A stretch of 64,000 nucleotides of DNA from Erinaceus europaeus (lineage: Eukaryota; Chordata; Mammalia; Eulipotyphla; Erinaceidae), in assembly GCF_950295315.1 (NCBI RefSeq), contig NC_080164.1:110504447-110568446 (forward strand), written 5' to 3'. Of this stretch, positions 34,105 to 45,337 are shown piece by piece. A program made the translations under genes and the position numbers. Position 1 is the stretch's first letter, and each line of letters opens with the position of its first letter. The notes below the pieces were generated by a model. It saw only the letters and a list, made by a program, of their open reading frames with translations. It did no database searches and was not told where the DNA came from.

Positions 34105-34365
34105 TCTGTCCTTTTATTTATTTATGTATTATTATTATTTATTATTATTATTATTTATGTATTATTATTACAGGATAGAGGCAGAGAGAAATTGAGAGGG
34201 ACAGGGGTCGTAGAGAGGGAAAGAGACAGAGAGATACCTACAGCCCTGTTTCACCACTAGTGAAACTTCTTCCCTGCAAGTGGGGACTGGGAGCATGAAG
34301 CTGGGTCTTTGCATACTATAATGTATGTGCTCTTAACCAGGTGTGCCATTGCCTGTCCCCAAGAT
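34105..34365 (-). mobile_element. tRNA-derived SINE, short-tail form
   Basis: Tail expanded to (TTA)n-like sequence at 34,118-34,170, then ggatagaggcagagagaaat, ctacagccctgtttcaccac, and the head ending gtgccattgcctgtcccc. Flanks aagatgtttctgt (34,098-34,110) and aagatggttctgt (34,362-34,374) form a near-perfect 13-base TSD. Confidence 0.88.
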
Positions 34366-34484
34366 GGTTCTGTTTCTTAAAACAAGAAAGACCCTATTGT
34401 ACCCAGGAGTCAACGTGCATATGCATTCCTATATGGACCTTATGGCACAAATTAGGGCAGCTCAATCGAACAATGGTCTTTTTC

Positions 34485-34990
34485 TGATTTTTTATTAGTG
34501 ATTTAATAATGATTAACAAGATTTTATGGTTACAGGTAACAGGGATATAATTTCATGTAATTTCCACCATCAGAGTTCTCCATCCCATCCTCTCCATTGG
34601 AAGCTTCTTATTATTTATCCCTCTCTGGGAGTATGCTTACAAATTCTTTATGTGGTGCAGGAGATGGAAGGTCTGGCTTCTCTCAATGCTTCTCCAATGG
34701 AAACTAGTGTTAGTAGGTCGATCCATATTCCCAGCCTGTTTCTATCTTTCACTAGTGGGGTAGGCCTCTGGAGAGGTGAGGTTCTGGGACACATTGGTGA
34801 GGTCGTCTGCCCAGGAAGTCTGGATGGCTTCATAGTAGCATCTGCAGCTTGGTGACTGAAAGGTGATAAGATATAAAACCAATTGTTCAATAGACAGGAG
34901 CCCAAATGTAGGAATAAAGTAAACAAAACTAGTGGTCTTCATGTGGGAAGAAGCTAGGAAGTCTTTTTCAGGTATATTCCATTATTTCAG
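34485..34990 (-). mobile_element. L1 3'UTR insertion
   Basis: Inverted terminus tttttattagtgatttaata and gattaacaagattttatgg, then tcagagttctccatcccatc, tttctatctttcactagtgg, gtgactgaaaggtgataaga, ending near 34,985. 5'-truncated after about 500 bases. Confidence 0.82.
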
Positions 34991-35554
34991 CAATTGCAAA
35001 TATCTTTTTTATTGTCTGATGACTAATGTCTTCAGAGCATAATGATTATACCACGTCCTCCTGTTTAATTTGGCTTCTTGTTGAAATCTTCCAAATCAAA
35101 GTTCCAGCACCATGGGTGTGGATTCAGAATTGCAGATAGTTAGTAGTTGATGCTCTTCAGGAGGACACTTGAATATGCTAGCAGAGTAGAGCTATTGCTT
35201 GGTTCGGGTATGTTTGCTTGGGACTGGAGAGCGGATTCAATGTAGCTGCTTATCCCACAGGTCTGTGCTGTTGCATCCTAGTTACCTAGAAACCACAGTA
35301 ATACGTGTTTATGCTGCACACATGGAGTTGTCAGCCTACCTCCTATCTGTCTCTTAGACACATCAGAAAAAAATCTTCCCATATAGCTGTAACTAAAATT
35401 TTATTGAACATGTTGAACTTTATCTTTGAGATAAAAAAGTATTCGACTTTATAAAAATCTATAATAATTCATATTCTTTACTATTTCCTATATACTAATT
35501 TCCCCCCCAAATCTTAATATCTTTTATAGCTTACATCTTTTGTAAAGACTTCTT
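34991..35554. other. No recognisable gene or repeat
   Basis: Unique-looking sequence; nothing recognised. Confidence 0.4.
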
Positions 35555-35840
35555 TTGGAGTCGGGTGGTAGTGCAGAGGGTTAAACGAAGGTGGCACAAA
35601 GTGCAAGGACTGGAGGAAGAATCCCGGTTTGAGCCCCCAGCTTCCCACCTGCAGGGGAGTTGCTTCACAGGAGATGAGGCAGGTCTATAGGTGTCTATCT
35701 TTCTCTCCCCCTGTCTGTCTCCATTCTCACCATTTCTTTCTGTCCTGTCCAACAACGATGACAACAACAAAAATAACTACAAAAAAAAAAAAACACACAA
35801 CAAGGGCAAAAAAAGGGCATAAATAAATAAATATTAAAAA
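35555..35840 (+). mobile_element. tRNA-derived SINE, long-tail form
   Basis: Well-preserved head (ggagtcgggtggtagtgcag), ggtttgagcccccagcttcc (B box), cctgcaggggagttgcttca, gtctataggtgtctatcttt, tctgtcctgtccaacaacga and a tail with caacaagggcaaaaaaaggg. Confidence 0.92.
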
Positions 35841-35849
35841 ACCAAAAAC

Positions 35850-36903
35850 AATTTGATATAGTCCCATTGGTTTGTTTCTGCTTTAGTCTTCCTTGCAGTT
35901 GGGTTTGATTCATCAAAGATGTCCTTGAGGTGTAGGTAGGAAACTGTTTTACCAATGTTTTCCTCTAAGTATTTGATTCTTTCTGGTCTGACATGCAGGT
36001 CTTTGATCCATCTGGAGTTGATTTTTGTTTCTGGTGAGATAAAGTGGTTCAATTTCATTCTTCTGCATGTTACAACACAGTTTTCCCAGCACCATTTATT
36101 GAAGAGAGCCTCCTTTTCCCATTTAATCCTTTGGGCCCCCTTATCAAAGATTAGATGTCCATAGGTGTGGGGATTTATTTCTGGGCTTTCAATTCTGTTC
36201 CACTGGTCTGTGTGCCTATTTTTGTTCCAGTACCATGTTGTTTTGATGATGATGGCTTTATAATATAGTTTAAGGTCTGGGAGTGTGATGCCTCCATTTC
36301 TGTTTCTTTTCCTCAAGATGGTTTTGGCAATTCGAGGTGTTTTCAGGTTCCAGATAAATGCTTGTAGTGTTTGTTCTATTCTCTTAAAGAAGCATTAAAT
36401 TTGTATATGGCTCTGGGGAGAATATTCATTTTGATGATATTTATTCTTCCAATCCATGAGCATGGGATATCTTTCCATTTCTTGGTATCAGTTTCTATTT
36501 CCTTGAGTAGCGACTCATAGTTTTCAGTATACAAGTCTTTCACTTCTTTGGTCAACTTTATTCCTAGGTATTTGATTGATTTTTCTGAAACAGTAAATGG
36601 GAGTGATTTCTGGATGTCTTCTTCTTCAGATGTAGTGTTTTCATAAAGAAATGCCACTGATTTTTGTACATTGATTTTGTAGCCTGATACCTTGCTATAT
36701 TGCCTAATAACTTCCAGTAGTTTTCTGCTGGATTCTTTAGGTTTTTCTATGTATACTATCATATCATCTGCAAATAGTGAGAGCTTGACTTCTTCCCTTC
36801 CAATCTGTATTCCTTGGATTTCTTTCTCTTGCCTGATTGCTATGGCAAGAACTTCCAATACTGTGTTGGAGAGTAATGGTGATAGTGGACAACCCTGTTT
36901 AGT
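35850..36903 (-). pseudogene. L1-C: internal ORF2 fragment
   Basis: An inverted piece of L1 ORF2 that lacks both ends of the element. In its direction it starts at about 36,903 within the RT core (QGCPLSPLL), includes FADD at 36,763-36,774, the [29 protein letters not shown] block and the ADILI-type thumb, then ends at the QWDYIKL segment near 35,850. Relative to L1-A it has lost 25 bases near 36,390 at a GC repeat, which shifts the frame. It has no 3'UTR and no tail: its 3' side stops exactly at the A-rich end of the SINE at 35,555-35,840. High similarity to L1-A and L1-B suggests a young age. Confidence 0.9.
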
Positions 36904-36952
36904 CATGAAGATGTTCTCTGCTCTAATCCATTCTCTCAACATAGTAAATCAG

Positions 36953-37175
36953 TTCAGGGTCTGCATGGTGGAGCACTTGGTTGGGCACACTTATTGCAGT
37001 GTCTGGGATCTGGGTTCAAGCCCCCGGTTTCCACCTGCAGAAGAGAAGCTTCATAAGTGCTAAAACATGTCTGTAGATGTCTCTCTGTTCTCCCATTAAT
37101 CCTCCCATTAATCTCCTCAACTGTAAACTTCTCTCTGTCTCTCTCCAAAATAAATACAGAAATAGGTAAATAATT
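36953..37175 (+). mobile_element. tRNA-derived SINE, short-tail form
   Basis: cagggtctgcatggtggagc head, tctgggttcaagcccccggt (B box), ccacctgcagaagagaagct, gtctgtagatgtctctctgt, CT-rich block with a local tcctcccattaat duplication, and an AAATA-rich tail. Confidence 0.85.
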
Positions 37176-37285
37176 AAGATATTTTATTTTTAAAAATGAA
37201 ATCAGTTTATGAACTGATTTGGCCTGAGAAACTAGACCCATTCTTTATTCTCTATTTTCACAAATAAATATTCTCTACTTCTTTT

Positions 37286-37568
37286 TTTTAAATATTTATT
37301 TTATTTATTTATTCCCCTTTTGTTGCCCTTGTTGTTTTATTGTTGTAGTTATTATTGTTGTTGTCATTGTGGATAGGACAGAGAGAAATGGAGAGAGGAG
37401 GGGAAGACAGAGAGGAGGAGAGAAAGATAGACATCTGCAGACCTGCTTCACCGCCTGTGAAGCAACTCCCCTGCAAGTGGGGAGCCGGGGTTCGAACCGG
37501 GATCCTTATGCCGGTTCTTGTGCTTTGTGCCACCTGCGCTTAATCCGCTGCGCTACAGCCCGAATCCC
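37286..37568 (-). mobile_element. Young tRNA-derived SINE with 19-base TSD
   Basis: One of the best-preserved copies: tgccacctgcgcttaatccg and gggttcgaaccgggatcctt (inverted A and B box regions), ctgcagacctgcttcaccgc, the gttgttttattgttgtagtt tail and (TTTA)n. A perfect 19-base TSD, aatattctctacttctttt, lies at 37,267-37,285 and 37,569-37,587. Confidence 0.97.
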
Positions 37569-37799
37569 AATATTCTCTACTTCTTTTGGTGCTGGTGAAT
37601 TAGCTACTGTATGGCATAAATGTAAGCATCAATTCAGTATTTTGTACTATGTTCACTTAATCTAGTGCACTGCTGCCCAGCCTCCTCAATTCAATATTTT
37701 GGAAAGCTAAGTTTCTCACAAAAATTAAAACATGCCCAATTCCCCAACATATAATTCAGGGACATCTGTAAATTAAGGGGTGTCAACCTGTGTTTTAAA

Positions 37800-37930
37800 A
37801 AGCATGCAGCATAATTCATGATTATCCTGACTTGGGAGCAACCCAAATATCCAATGACCAATGAGTGGCTCTGAAAGCTGTGATGTATACATAGGCCACG
37901 AATGAAATGAAGAGCTACTGAGCCCTAGAG
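37800..37930 (+). mobile_element. Old L1 ORF2 C-terminal fragment
   Basis: agcataattcatgattatcc, tgggagcaacccaaatatcc, atgagtggctctgaaagctg correspond to 23,860-23,940 of L1-B but are diverged. Confidence 0.6.
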
Positions 37931-39129
37931 CAAACTTTTCCTATCTTTTCAGCCACCTTCCTCAGACAAGATCCTGGGAATGATGGTCCACAATTTAACC
38001 ATTGAGAAAGAGAGTGCCTTGTATTGTAGCCAAGGTGATACTTCAAGACTGTTGGTAGCTTGCCATTCCATAAGGTGGGAAAAGGAAGCTCTGCCAGGAA
38101 GCAGTCATGGTGTTATGTTACAAACCTCTCAGAAATAGGCTAGAAATCAATTAGGGTTTGGCCTTAGGGCTCAGGATGACATTCATCCTTCATGCCAGTG
38201 GAACTCAACTGTGAAAACCCTGCTTTATTTATCTGGGTAACACTTTAAACATAGATCTTAGGAAATTTTAATCCTTGGGCCTGATATGAAAGGGCAGTCA
38301 AATAGTCAGCCCTGGTGACTGTATTTGACAGACTCAGAGTCCCTTCTTAGTCAGAGGGGGTATTGCTCTGCTAACAATCAAATGCATCAAAGAACTTGCC
38401 AAGAGCTGGCTAGTGGGGAGGATGTGTGTGGGCAGCCACCATGAAGTCCAAGTCTGCTCCCAATGTATACCAAAGCTTGGCATCTGGGTGTTACCAGCCA
38501 CTTGCCAAGTAAGTGGCCACAGCTGTTCTGTTGGAGGAGAACTTGAAGTGCACAAAGACACACAGAAAGTGTGGTCAAGAGCATAGCAACACCAGATAGA
38601 TATTCTAAGTGTGTTGTAAGTTGTTTTGGGCTGTCTGTCATGTAGTTTAGCTGCTTTTTAATGGAGATGAGATTTTCTTGAGTACTTTGTTGCTCCATAA
38701 AACAGTGATAGCCCAAGGCACAGAACTGAAGTCTAGTATCTTCTATGAAAATGTCATCCTTGGTGTTTTGGCAAATTTACAATTGAGTAGTGAAGATGGT
38801 TGGAGTTCCCTCTTATTATCCCTTTCTCACCATGAAAGCTCCAGCTCATTTAGTTGCAATGTATGACAATTCATGTTTTTGCTGTTGTTGTTGCCCTGCT
38901 TACATGTTCTTTCTAGATATCTCTCAAAGATAAACCTTTTATTTTATGTCATCAGTATACTCAAAAGATCCTTCATAGAGCAAATGAAGTAGGTTACTGG
39001 GATAGTATGTTGCTTTGCCATATGTGCTACTGGGATTTTAGCTTGGGCTCCATCAACACTGAAAGAAGCTTCAGTGCTCTGGTCTCTTTTACTTTGCCTC
39101 TCTGACACTTTTTCTATATAAAAATCCTT
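37931..39129. other. No recognised repeat; unassigned sequence
   Basis: Somewhat less AT-rich than average. The - strand 38,716-38,387 is open for 109 codons (contains LSVCLCALQVLLQQNSCG), but no start context, splice sites or homologue are evident to me. A decayed retrocopy is possible and not shown. Confidence 0.35.
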
Positions 39130-39705
39130 CATAGCAGTCTGGGGGTATGGATCCATCTGCCAATGTCCATGTCCATCAGAGAAGCAATCACAGAACTCCC
39201 ACCTTCTGCACTCCAAAGAGAACTTTGGTCCATATTCCCAGAGAGATAAAGGATAGAGGAAGATGGTCAGAGGTATCTGAACTCCAATTCCTTCATGACA
39301 TGAAATGTTGGTCACCAAGAATCTCATTTTTATACTATCACTAAAAGGGAAGTGAATCTGGAAAACACCAAAGGAAGCCAGGAACTGTTTCTTTAATCTG
39401 AGAGTGAAGAGATAAAACATGAAGGGCACTCAGAAGTAGTAATAAGTGTAGATGCGACTTAGAAAGGAAGTGAAGGCAGAACCATAGGGAAAAAAAAGAG
39501 CAAATATAGATATAGAGATAATGTATATATAGGTATAGATAACATCCCATAACAGCCCATATCAGTGACTTTGGGAGAATTACTGCAGTTTCCAGTGGAG
39601 GGGCTGGGACACAGAACTCTGGTGGTGGGAAAGGTATGAAATTATACCCCTATTATCTTAAAATTTTGTAAATCAGCATTAAATAGCCAATAAAATCAAT
39701 ACAAA
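39130..39705 (+). mobile_element. L1 3'UTR, older subfamily
   Basis: tctgggggtatggatccatc, agagaagcaatcacagaact, ggaagatggtcagaggtatc, then a region absent from the young copies, ctggtggtgggaaaggtatg and the ending ttttgtaaatcagcattaaa. A 5'-truncated + insertion. Confidence 0.78.
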
Positions 39706-39769
39706 TCCTTTATAAGCTTTATTTGTGCACATTTGTTTTTGTCATATGAAACTCTTATTATTATGATTA

Positions 39770-40715
39770 TTGTTTTTTGCAGTGCTGGAAATATACCATT
39801 TGTTGTTGTTGTGTGTGTGTCCACTTAGCCTTCACCACTCTGTGCTGACTTTTTCAGATATTTCGGGGTGTCTCTCTCCTTCTCCGGCAAGGTGGCCTCC
39901 AGGGGAAAGGTAACGGGCTGGTTCTTTCTCGCTCACGACAGGGGTGACACGAAGTAAAAGACACCAGGGGACTCTTAGCGTGTCTAGAATCTGAGTCCTA
40001 GAATCCCAGAATCCTAGAGTCCGTTTATTAGCAAAGTGGACATGAGTTAAATAGAAAATCAATGAAGTTAATTATTGTTGAAATATGACAGAAATTACAG
40101 GTTTCTTAACAGTCAGCATGCCCCTAAGATAGGGGACTGGTATGACAGGAATTGATGAGATACAAGACAGTTATTCTCCATAACACAAGCAACTTAATTA
40201 TCCAAAGGTATTTGAGAGAAGCATAGGGGTTAAACCTGTAGGGTGAGACAGAAAGAAGATGGATATCAAAAGGCCATATAGTTTGGAATTTCTCTTGTCT
40301 GGGGTCTGAGGTGTGTGATGAAGTGTGTGATAAGGTGTGTTCTTCTGTGATCAGAAGGTGACTTTGAATAAGTGAATCTGTAGCCATGTGGCCTGCAGTT
40401 AATGGAGGGAAGTATTGGAGTTACTGTGGGCCTGAGAGTCGAGAAGGAAAGAACCAAGTCTGAGTTTCCCCCCTTATGCTCACCTCGGTTGAGAGAGACT
40501 TACCAAGAGGTTATCTTCTCAGACCTCCATCCAAAGATGGGGGTGGTTCTCCCTAAGCTCTATCAGGCTTACATATGTTCCCAACACAGATAGACAGAGA
40601 GACAGAGATAAGGGAAAGACATCACATCACTGAGGCTTCCTCCAGAACAGTTGGGGCTGGGTTCATATTTGGCAAATCAGACACACCACCCAGAGTTATC
40701 TTGCTGGCCCTTCAT
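39770..40715 (-). mobile_element. SINE-3 copy, split by an LTR
   Basis: 39,770-39,860 (gccttcaccactctgtgctg) and 40,593-40,715 (catcactgaggcttcctcca, gaacagttggggctgggttc, atcttgctggccc) are two halves of one SINE. The break point carries the 6-base TSD of the LTR. Confidence 0.7.
39861..40586 (-). mobile_element. Solo LTR (retroviral type), 726 bases
   Basis: Flanked by a perfect 6-base duplication, cagata (39,855-39,860 and 40,587-40,592). In - orientation it starts TGTTGGGAACATATG. A polyadenylation signal lies at 40,024-40,029 (tttatt on the + strand). Its middle matches the LTR at 57,060-57,824 (attacaggtttcttaa, gagaagcataggggttaaac, catgtggcctgc), while the U5-like side differs. No internal viral genes remain. 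It cut a pre-existing SINE-3, so it is younger than that SINE. Confidence 0.75.
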
Positions 40716-41822
40716 GGCCCAATTCCTAGTACTGTGTTCTGAAATATTCCTGGAATGTCTTGAGAAGTGAATGAGTCTTCTTTAAAATGTTTGTGAGTTC
40801 TTGAATTACTATTGAAGAACAATATTTATCTTTAATATAAAGTTCATCTATGTTACCATATGGCCAATGCCTGTGGCTTCATTTTGTAGTTTTATTTTCA
40901 GTGCACTGAAAACTATCTGACTGCATGCCTAGATTATATTTTGTGGTTACTAACTACAAACTGATTTGTGAAAGGAAGCAAAATGTATGTGAATAAAACA
41001 TTTTAAGAAGTTCAGATTATCTGGAATGTGTAAGGGGACAAAATCAAAAAAGGAACAGAAATATACAGTCTAACTAGAATTTACCAACCTACTGTATGCC
41101 AAAATCTAAAAGTCACCTCCTTTTTTGATCTAATAAGTAACATCTTTATTATATTTACCTTGGTATTAAGAATCTTGCACAGATACTTGGAAAGCCATTT
41201 GAAACTGTGATATCTCATTCAATGCTAGCAGGCATTCAGTGATGTGAATTCTGTTTCCAGTTAGCCTGACATCAAATTCCATAAATCTACTTTATTGGGA
41301 AAAATGCATTATACATTTCAATTGACCATAATACAGTGGTAGCATGCAATGCATATATCTTGTGCCCACAACTGGTAATTTGATGATAATTTAGGTGTAT
41401 CGTTTGCATTTTGGTTATAGTTCACATCTAAAAGTGTTTCTTTGCATTGCCTATTAATGTTTAAGTCCCAACTTATGAAAACATTGACAAGCAGCATTAC
41501 GTTGAAAATAAAAACTTTAGTATAACAATTCTTTCTTCCTCTCCCCTAAGCATTTGACCTTTATCTAAGTTTTCTGAAATATTCAGCTGTAGGGAAGGGA
41601 GATTAAAAGACTGTCGAACTAAGACACACATGAGGTAATATTTGACATCTGGCATACAAAGCAGGGCTTTGAAGTAAGAGAATAGAGTATTGTATGGAGC
41701 AAGGAATATCTTGCCATCCTGCACATATTCTTTGAATTTATAAAGTACAGTCCTAGCTGATTCAATTTGTTGAGATTTTATACATTTTTTCACCTCTTTC
41801 TAATAACCAATTAAAGGAATGG
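40716..41822. other. No recognisable gene or repeat
   Basis: AT-rich unique-looking sequence; a 98-codon - strand frame at 41,793-41,497 shows nothing I recognise. Confidence 0.4.
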
Positions 41823-41950
41823 GGGATCAGGAGAAGGTATACCTGGTTAAGCGTTCACATTACAGTGCTCAAGGATACAGCTTCAAGCCCCTGGTCCTCA
41901 CTAACAGGGCAAAAACTTCAGGAGTGGTAAAGCAGTGCCATAGGTGTTTA
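41823..41950 (+). mobile_element. tRNA-derived SINE, 3' truncated
   Basis: Head ggggatcaggagaaggtata, gcttcaagcccctggtcctc (B box), gtggtaaagcagtgccatag, then an abrupt switch into L1 sequence at about 41,951. Confidence 0.7.
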
Positions 41951-41995
41951 ACAGCTGAGTAGTATTCTATTGTGTATATACATAACACATCTTTT
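41951..41995 (-). mobile_element. Small L1 ORF2 C-terminal piece
   Basis: agctgagtagtattctattg and tgtatatacat match the inverted [15 protein letters not shown] part of L1 ORF2 (14,000-14,030). Confidence 0.6.
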
Positions 41996-42090
41996 ATTGT
42001 GATTTGTTTTATTTTGGTGCTGGGGATCAAACTCAGGACCTCATACATGAATTTCATGTGCTCTGCCCCTTAGCTACATCCTCAGTTCCT
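41996..42090 (-). mobile_element. tRNA-Ala-like SINE fragment, different from the others
   Basis: ttttggtgctggggatcaaa, ctcaggacctcatacatgaa and ccttagctacatcctcagtt. In - orientation it has an A-box-like TAGCTAAGGGG and a B-box-like AGTTTGATCCC at tRNA spacing, followed by an A-rich end. It resembles tRNA-Ala-derived (ID-like) heads and not the main SINE of this window. Confidence 0.5.
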
Positions 42091-42097
42091 GGCAAAT

Positions 42098-42140
<43 letters not shown>

Positions 42141-42925
42141 TAAAAAGGAAACACTGACAAAACCATAGGAAAAAAGGGGTACAACTCCACACAATTTCCA
42201 CTATCAGAACTCCGTATCCTATCCCCTCCCTTGATAGCTTTCCTATTCTTTAACCCTCTGGGAATATGGACCCAAGGTCATTGTGGGATGCAGAAGGTGG
42301 AAGGCCTGGCTTCTGTAATTGCTTCCCTGATGAACATGGGCATTGACAGGTCGACCCATACTCTCAGCCTGCCTCTCTCTTTCCCTATTGGAGAGGGGCT
42401 CTGGGGAATCGGAGCTCCAGGACACATTGGTGTGGTTGTCTGTCCAGGGAAGTCTGGTTGGTATCATGCTAGCATCTGGAACCTGGTTGCTGGAAAGAGA
42501 GTTAACATATAAAGCCAAGCAAATTAATCTTGAACCTAGAGGCTGGAGTAGTGTAGCTGAAGAGTTTGAGGGGGGTCCTCCATTTTGTAGATAGCTAGTA
42601 GGCATATTTTAGTTATATCCAAAAGGCCTATGGTTATATTAGTTTTTTTTTCCCCCTGAGCTTGAAATCTGATATGCAGGTGGATCCAAGTTATTGTCTG
42701 AAGAGATGATATCATGGCTGGAAAAAAGACCAGAAAGCTGGATCTGGGAAGAGAGTAGCTCTCAAATATGGGAAAGGTATGTAAATATTGTTGACTGTAA
42801 ACCCCATTGATTTGATCTGATCTGGGGCCCATATTTAGCTTAGGAGCCTATGTGACCTCTGCTTCCCTGTAGATCTGACCACTCATCTGATGTTGGACAT
42901 CTGGACTTCTTCTAGGTTCTTGCAA
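42091..42925 (-). mobile_element. L1 3'UTR with a piece of ORF2
   Basis: (TTTA)n tail at 42,096-42,140, then the inverted 3'UTR (ggggtacaactccacacaat, tgcttccctgatgaacatgg, gagttaacatataaagccaa) and from about 42,870 the ORF2 C-terminal region (actcatctgatgttggacat). A 3'UTR with a large internal deletion relative to L1-A. Confidence 0.78.
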
Positions 42926-43569
42926 TTACAAACTGTATGTATGGGAAGGTAATTTTGAGAACTGCATGAGTAACACCAGCATGCAATGCCTAATGGTATA
43001 AAGCTTGTGACTCCAGGGGTTTAGACTCACCCTTCCATTGCTTGCTCAGGCAATTTTCTCTACAGCCAGAGACCACACCCACTCAGCACTGTTTGATTCC
43101 TCCTGGCCACCTTCTCTAGGCAGAAAGCCACACAGACCTCTCATGAACCTAGACCCAAAAAGGAGTGTTGGGACCTGATATGACTTAAATTCAGGAGGAA
43201 ACTGAATAGGCCCTGTTTACCAAGACTTTTCTTATTCTGTGCTGCTGTTTTAACTGCTCAGAACAAACACCATTTCTGAGAACACAACACAATCTTACTC
43301 TTCTCCCAGGATTATCTTATATTTCCTGCCCAACTGTCTATAGATGGTTCACCTTAATTCTTAAATAACAAAAGTCTTACATATATATGTTATAGCAGTG
43401 TAATATTTTGTTTTGGTAACTTAAAACATAATGTAGAAACCTAAGTTTCTCAACAAATTCAATAAAAAGAAATTAGATCTATATAATATAAGGCAAGTTA
43501 CATTTCTCAGTGGAATATTAGTGTCTTGTGTTCTTATTAATTTTTAGGATTAGGAGAATCTATGTCCTG
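42926..43569. other. No recognisable gene or repeat
   Basis: Unique-looking sequence; nothing recognised. Confidence 0.4.
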
Positions 43570-43760
43570 TTCTGAAGATTGGGCTAAAAAATGTTAAGAA
43601 AAAATTTTAAAGTTTATTTATAGTACTGGGACCTCTTGCATTCATGATTTCACCACATGTGCAATTTCATTGTTCCTGGATTAACTTATATATACTTTAT
43701 CCTTCTGATAGAGAGATGGACAAAGAGTGAGAGATATGATTTATCACTTTCGTAAAGTGA
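43570..43760 (-). mobile_element. SINE-3-like fragment, old
   Basis: tttatttatagtactgggac, atttcaccacatgtgcaatt, ctgatagagagatggacaaa and gatttatcactttcgtaaag loosely follow the SINE-3 order. Weak case. Confidence 0.35.
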
Positions 43761-43829
43761 GGACAACTTCATTTAATCCAAATGTTTGACATCAGAATTA
43801 TAGAAAATGATATTTTTATAGAAAATGAT

Positions 43830-44032
43830 AAATTTGACAGTACTTGAAACACCTGGTCAAGTGTACATGTTACACTGGACAAGGACCTGGGTTCAAGCCC
43901 CCAGTACCCACCTGCAGGGGGAAAGTTTCATGAGTGATGAAGCGGGTCTGCAGGTGTCGCTCTGTTTTTCTTCCTCTCTATCTCCACCTCCCCTCCTATA
44001 TTTTGCTGTCTCTATACGATAAATAAAGATAG
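43830..44032 (+). mobile_element. tRNA-derived SINE, short-tail form
   Basis: acctggtcaagtgtacatgt, gacctgggttcaagccccca (B box), cacctgcagggggaaagttt, tgaagcgggtctgcaggtgt, CT-rich block, then aataaagatag, which leads directly into the GAA repeat. Confidence 0.88.
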
Positions 44033-44296
44033 AAGAAGAAGAAGAAGAAGAAGAAGAAGAAGAAGAAGAAGAAGAAGAAGAAGAAGAAGAAGAAGGAGGA
44101 GAAGGAGAAGGAGAAGGAGAAGGAGAAGGAGAAGAAGAAGAAGGAAAAGAAGAAGAAGAAGAAGAAGAGGAGGAAGGAAAAGAAGAAGAAGGAAGAGGAG
44201 GAGGAGGAGAAGGAGAAGGAGAGGAAGAGGAAGAAGAAGAAGGAGAAGGAGAAGGGGAAGGGGAAGGGGAAGGGGAAGGGGAAGAAGAGGAAGAGT
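44033..44296. repeat. Long (GAA)n/(GGAGAA)n purine tract
   Basis: About 260 bases of almost pure A and G on the + strand, starting as GAA units (about 20 uninterrupted) and passing into GGAGAA, GGAA and GGGGAA variants. It seems to have grown from the A-rich tail of the SINE before it. Confidence 0.95.
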
Positions 44297-44420
44297 ACGA
44301 TTTACTTATTTATTGAGAGAGGGAAAGCCCAGAGAGCCTGTGTGCCGTGGTGTGATTAGTACTCAGAGTAAGGGATCAAAGCCAGAGCCTCCCTCCTGCA
44401 CAAAATAAAGAGTTTCATTT
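44297..44420 (-). mobile_element. SINE-2 copy, partial
   Basis: gatttacttatttattgaga, gagagggaaagcccagagag, gtggtgtgattagtactcag and ggatcaaagccagagcctcc. Left edge merges with the purine tract. Confidence 0.45.
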
Positions 44421-44754
44421 GTAAGCAGCAAGATCTAATATGGACATAGCCTTCCACAGAGTCTCCAGTGATGGTTCTTCAGCCACTAACCTGACAGATG
44501 CCATCTTCTGTCAGTCTGTACTGCACCATCTGTGGAGTTTGTATGTTCCCTTTTCAGTCACTACACTACATTCTAAAGTCCTTCCAAGTCCAACTTTTGC
44601 TACTTTTATTATTATTATTATTACTATAGAGACTGGAGGACATTCTTTAATATAAATAAACAAAATAATCATCACAGATATTTAAAAGGTGAATTGCATG
44701 AAAAATACTAAGAATAAGACCTAAAGAAGATTGATATTAAAATGCAGAATTAAG
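44421..44754. other. No recognisable gene or repeat
   Basis: Unique-looking; nothing recognised. Confidence 0.35.
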
Positions 44755-44935
44755 AAGTAGAAATAAGGGGTGTGGGGAGAAAGGGGGACCTTCAGGTCCT
44801 GGTACATGATGGTGGAGGAAGACCTAGGCTGAGAGTGAAAGTGTTTTGCAGAAAAATGAGACATTCTACATATGGACCAATAACTAAATATACTGTAACC
44901 ATTAATTCCCCCAATTGAAAAAAATGTAGAATAAA
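44755..44935 (+). mobile_element. L1 3' end, old subfamily
   Basis: aggtcctggtacatgatggt, gagtgaaagtgttttgcaga, ctgtaaccattaattccccc and an A-rich end. Same old 3'UTR as at 26,750-26,925. Confidence 0.7.
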
Positions 44936-45298
44936 AATGCTGACTATCAGTATGACACTAATTATATCTACATTTACATTTTATAAAATTTCCCAATACA
45001 AATCAGTAAATTAGTCAACATTGACTAGGTTCATGGTAAAGGATATCATTTTACGGAATTCTCACAAAAATGTTTGAATTAAATACAGTTATTCTTATTT
45101 GTGAATGGGGATCATGGTGTAGAATGTTAGTTTAGATTTCCTGAGACACTTTAGCAATGAAATGACTCTCTGTTCTAATTATTCTTTATTTTCCTCATCA
45201 CCATTCATCTCATTTTTTTTCAGTCTCTTCAAACATACAGCCTAGTGACACAGAATTATAAACAAATAAAATGACTTAACTGGATTTAATAAAAATGT

Positions 45299-45337
<39 letters not shown>

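Noticed and set aside
38387..38716. 109-codon open frame on the - strand as a retrocopy
   Set aside because: No A tail, no TSD and no recognised protein; kept only as unassigned sequence.
42231..42605. Frames with residues such as GRPVNAHVHQGSNYRSQ seen repeatedly in the window
   Set aside because: These are translations of the L1 3'UTR, present at 12,555, 25,808, 42,243, 47,206, 50,123, 51,003 and 55,419. The similarity reflects repeat identity, not a protein family.
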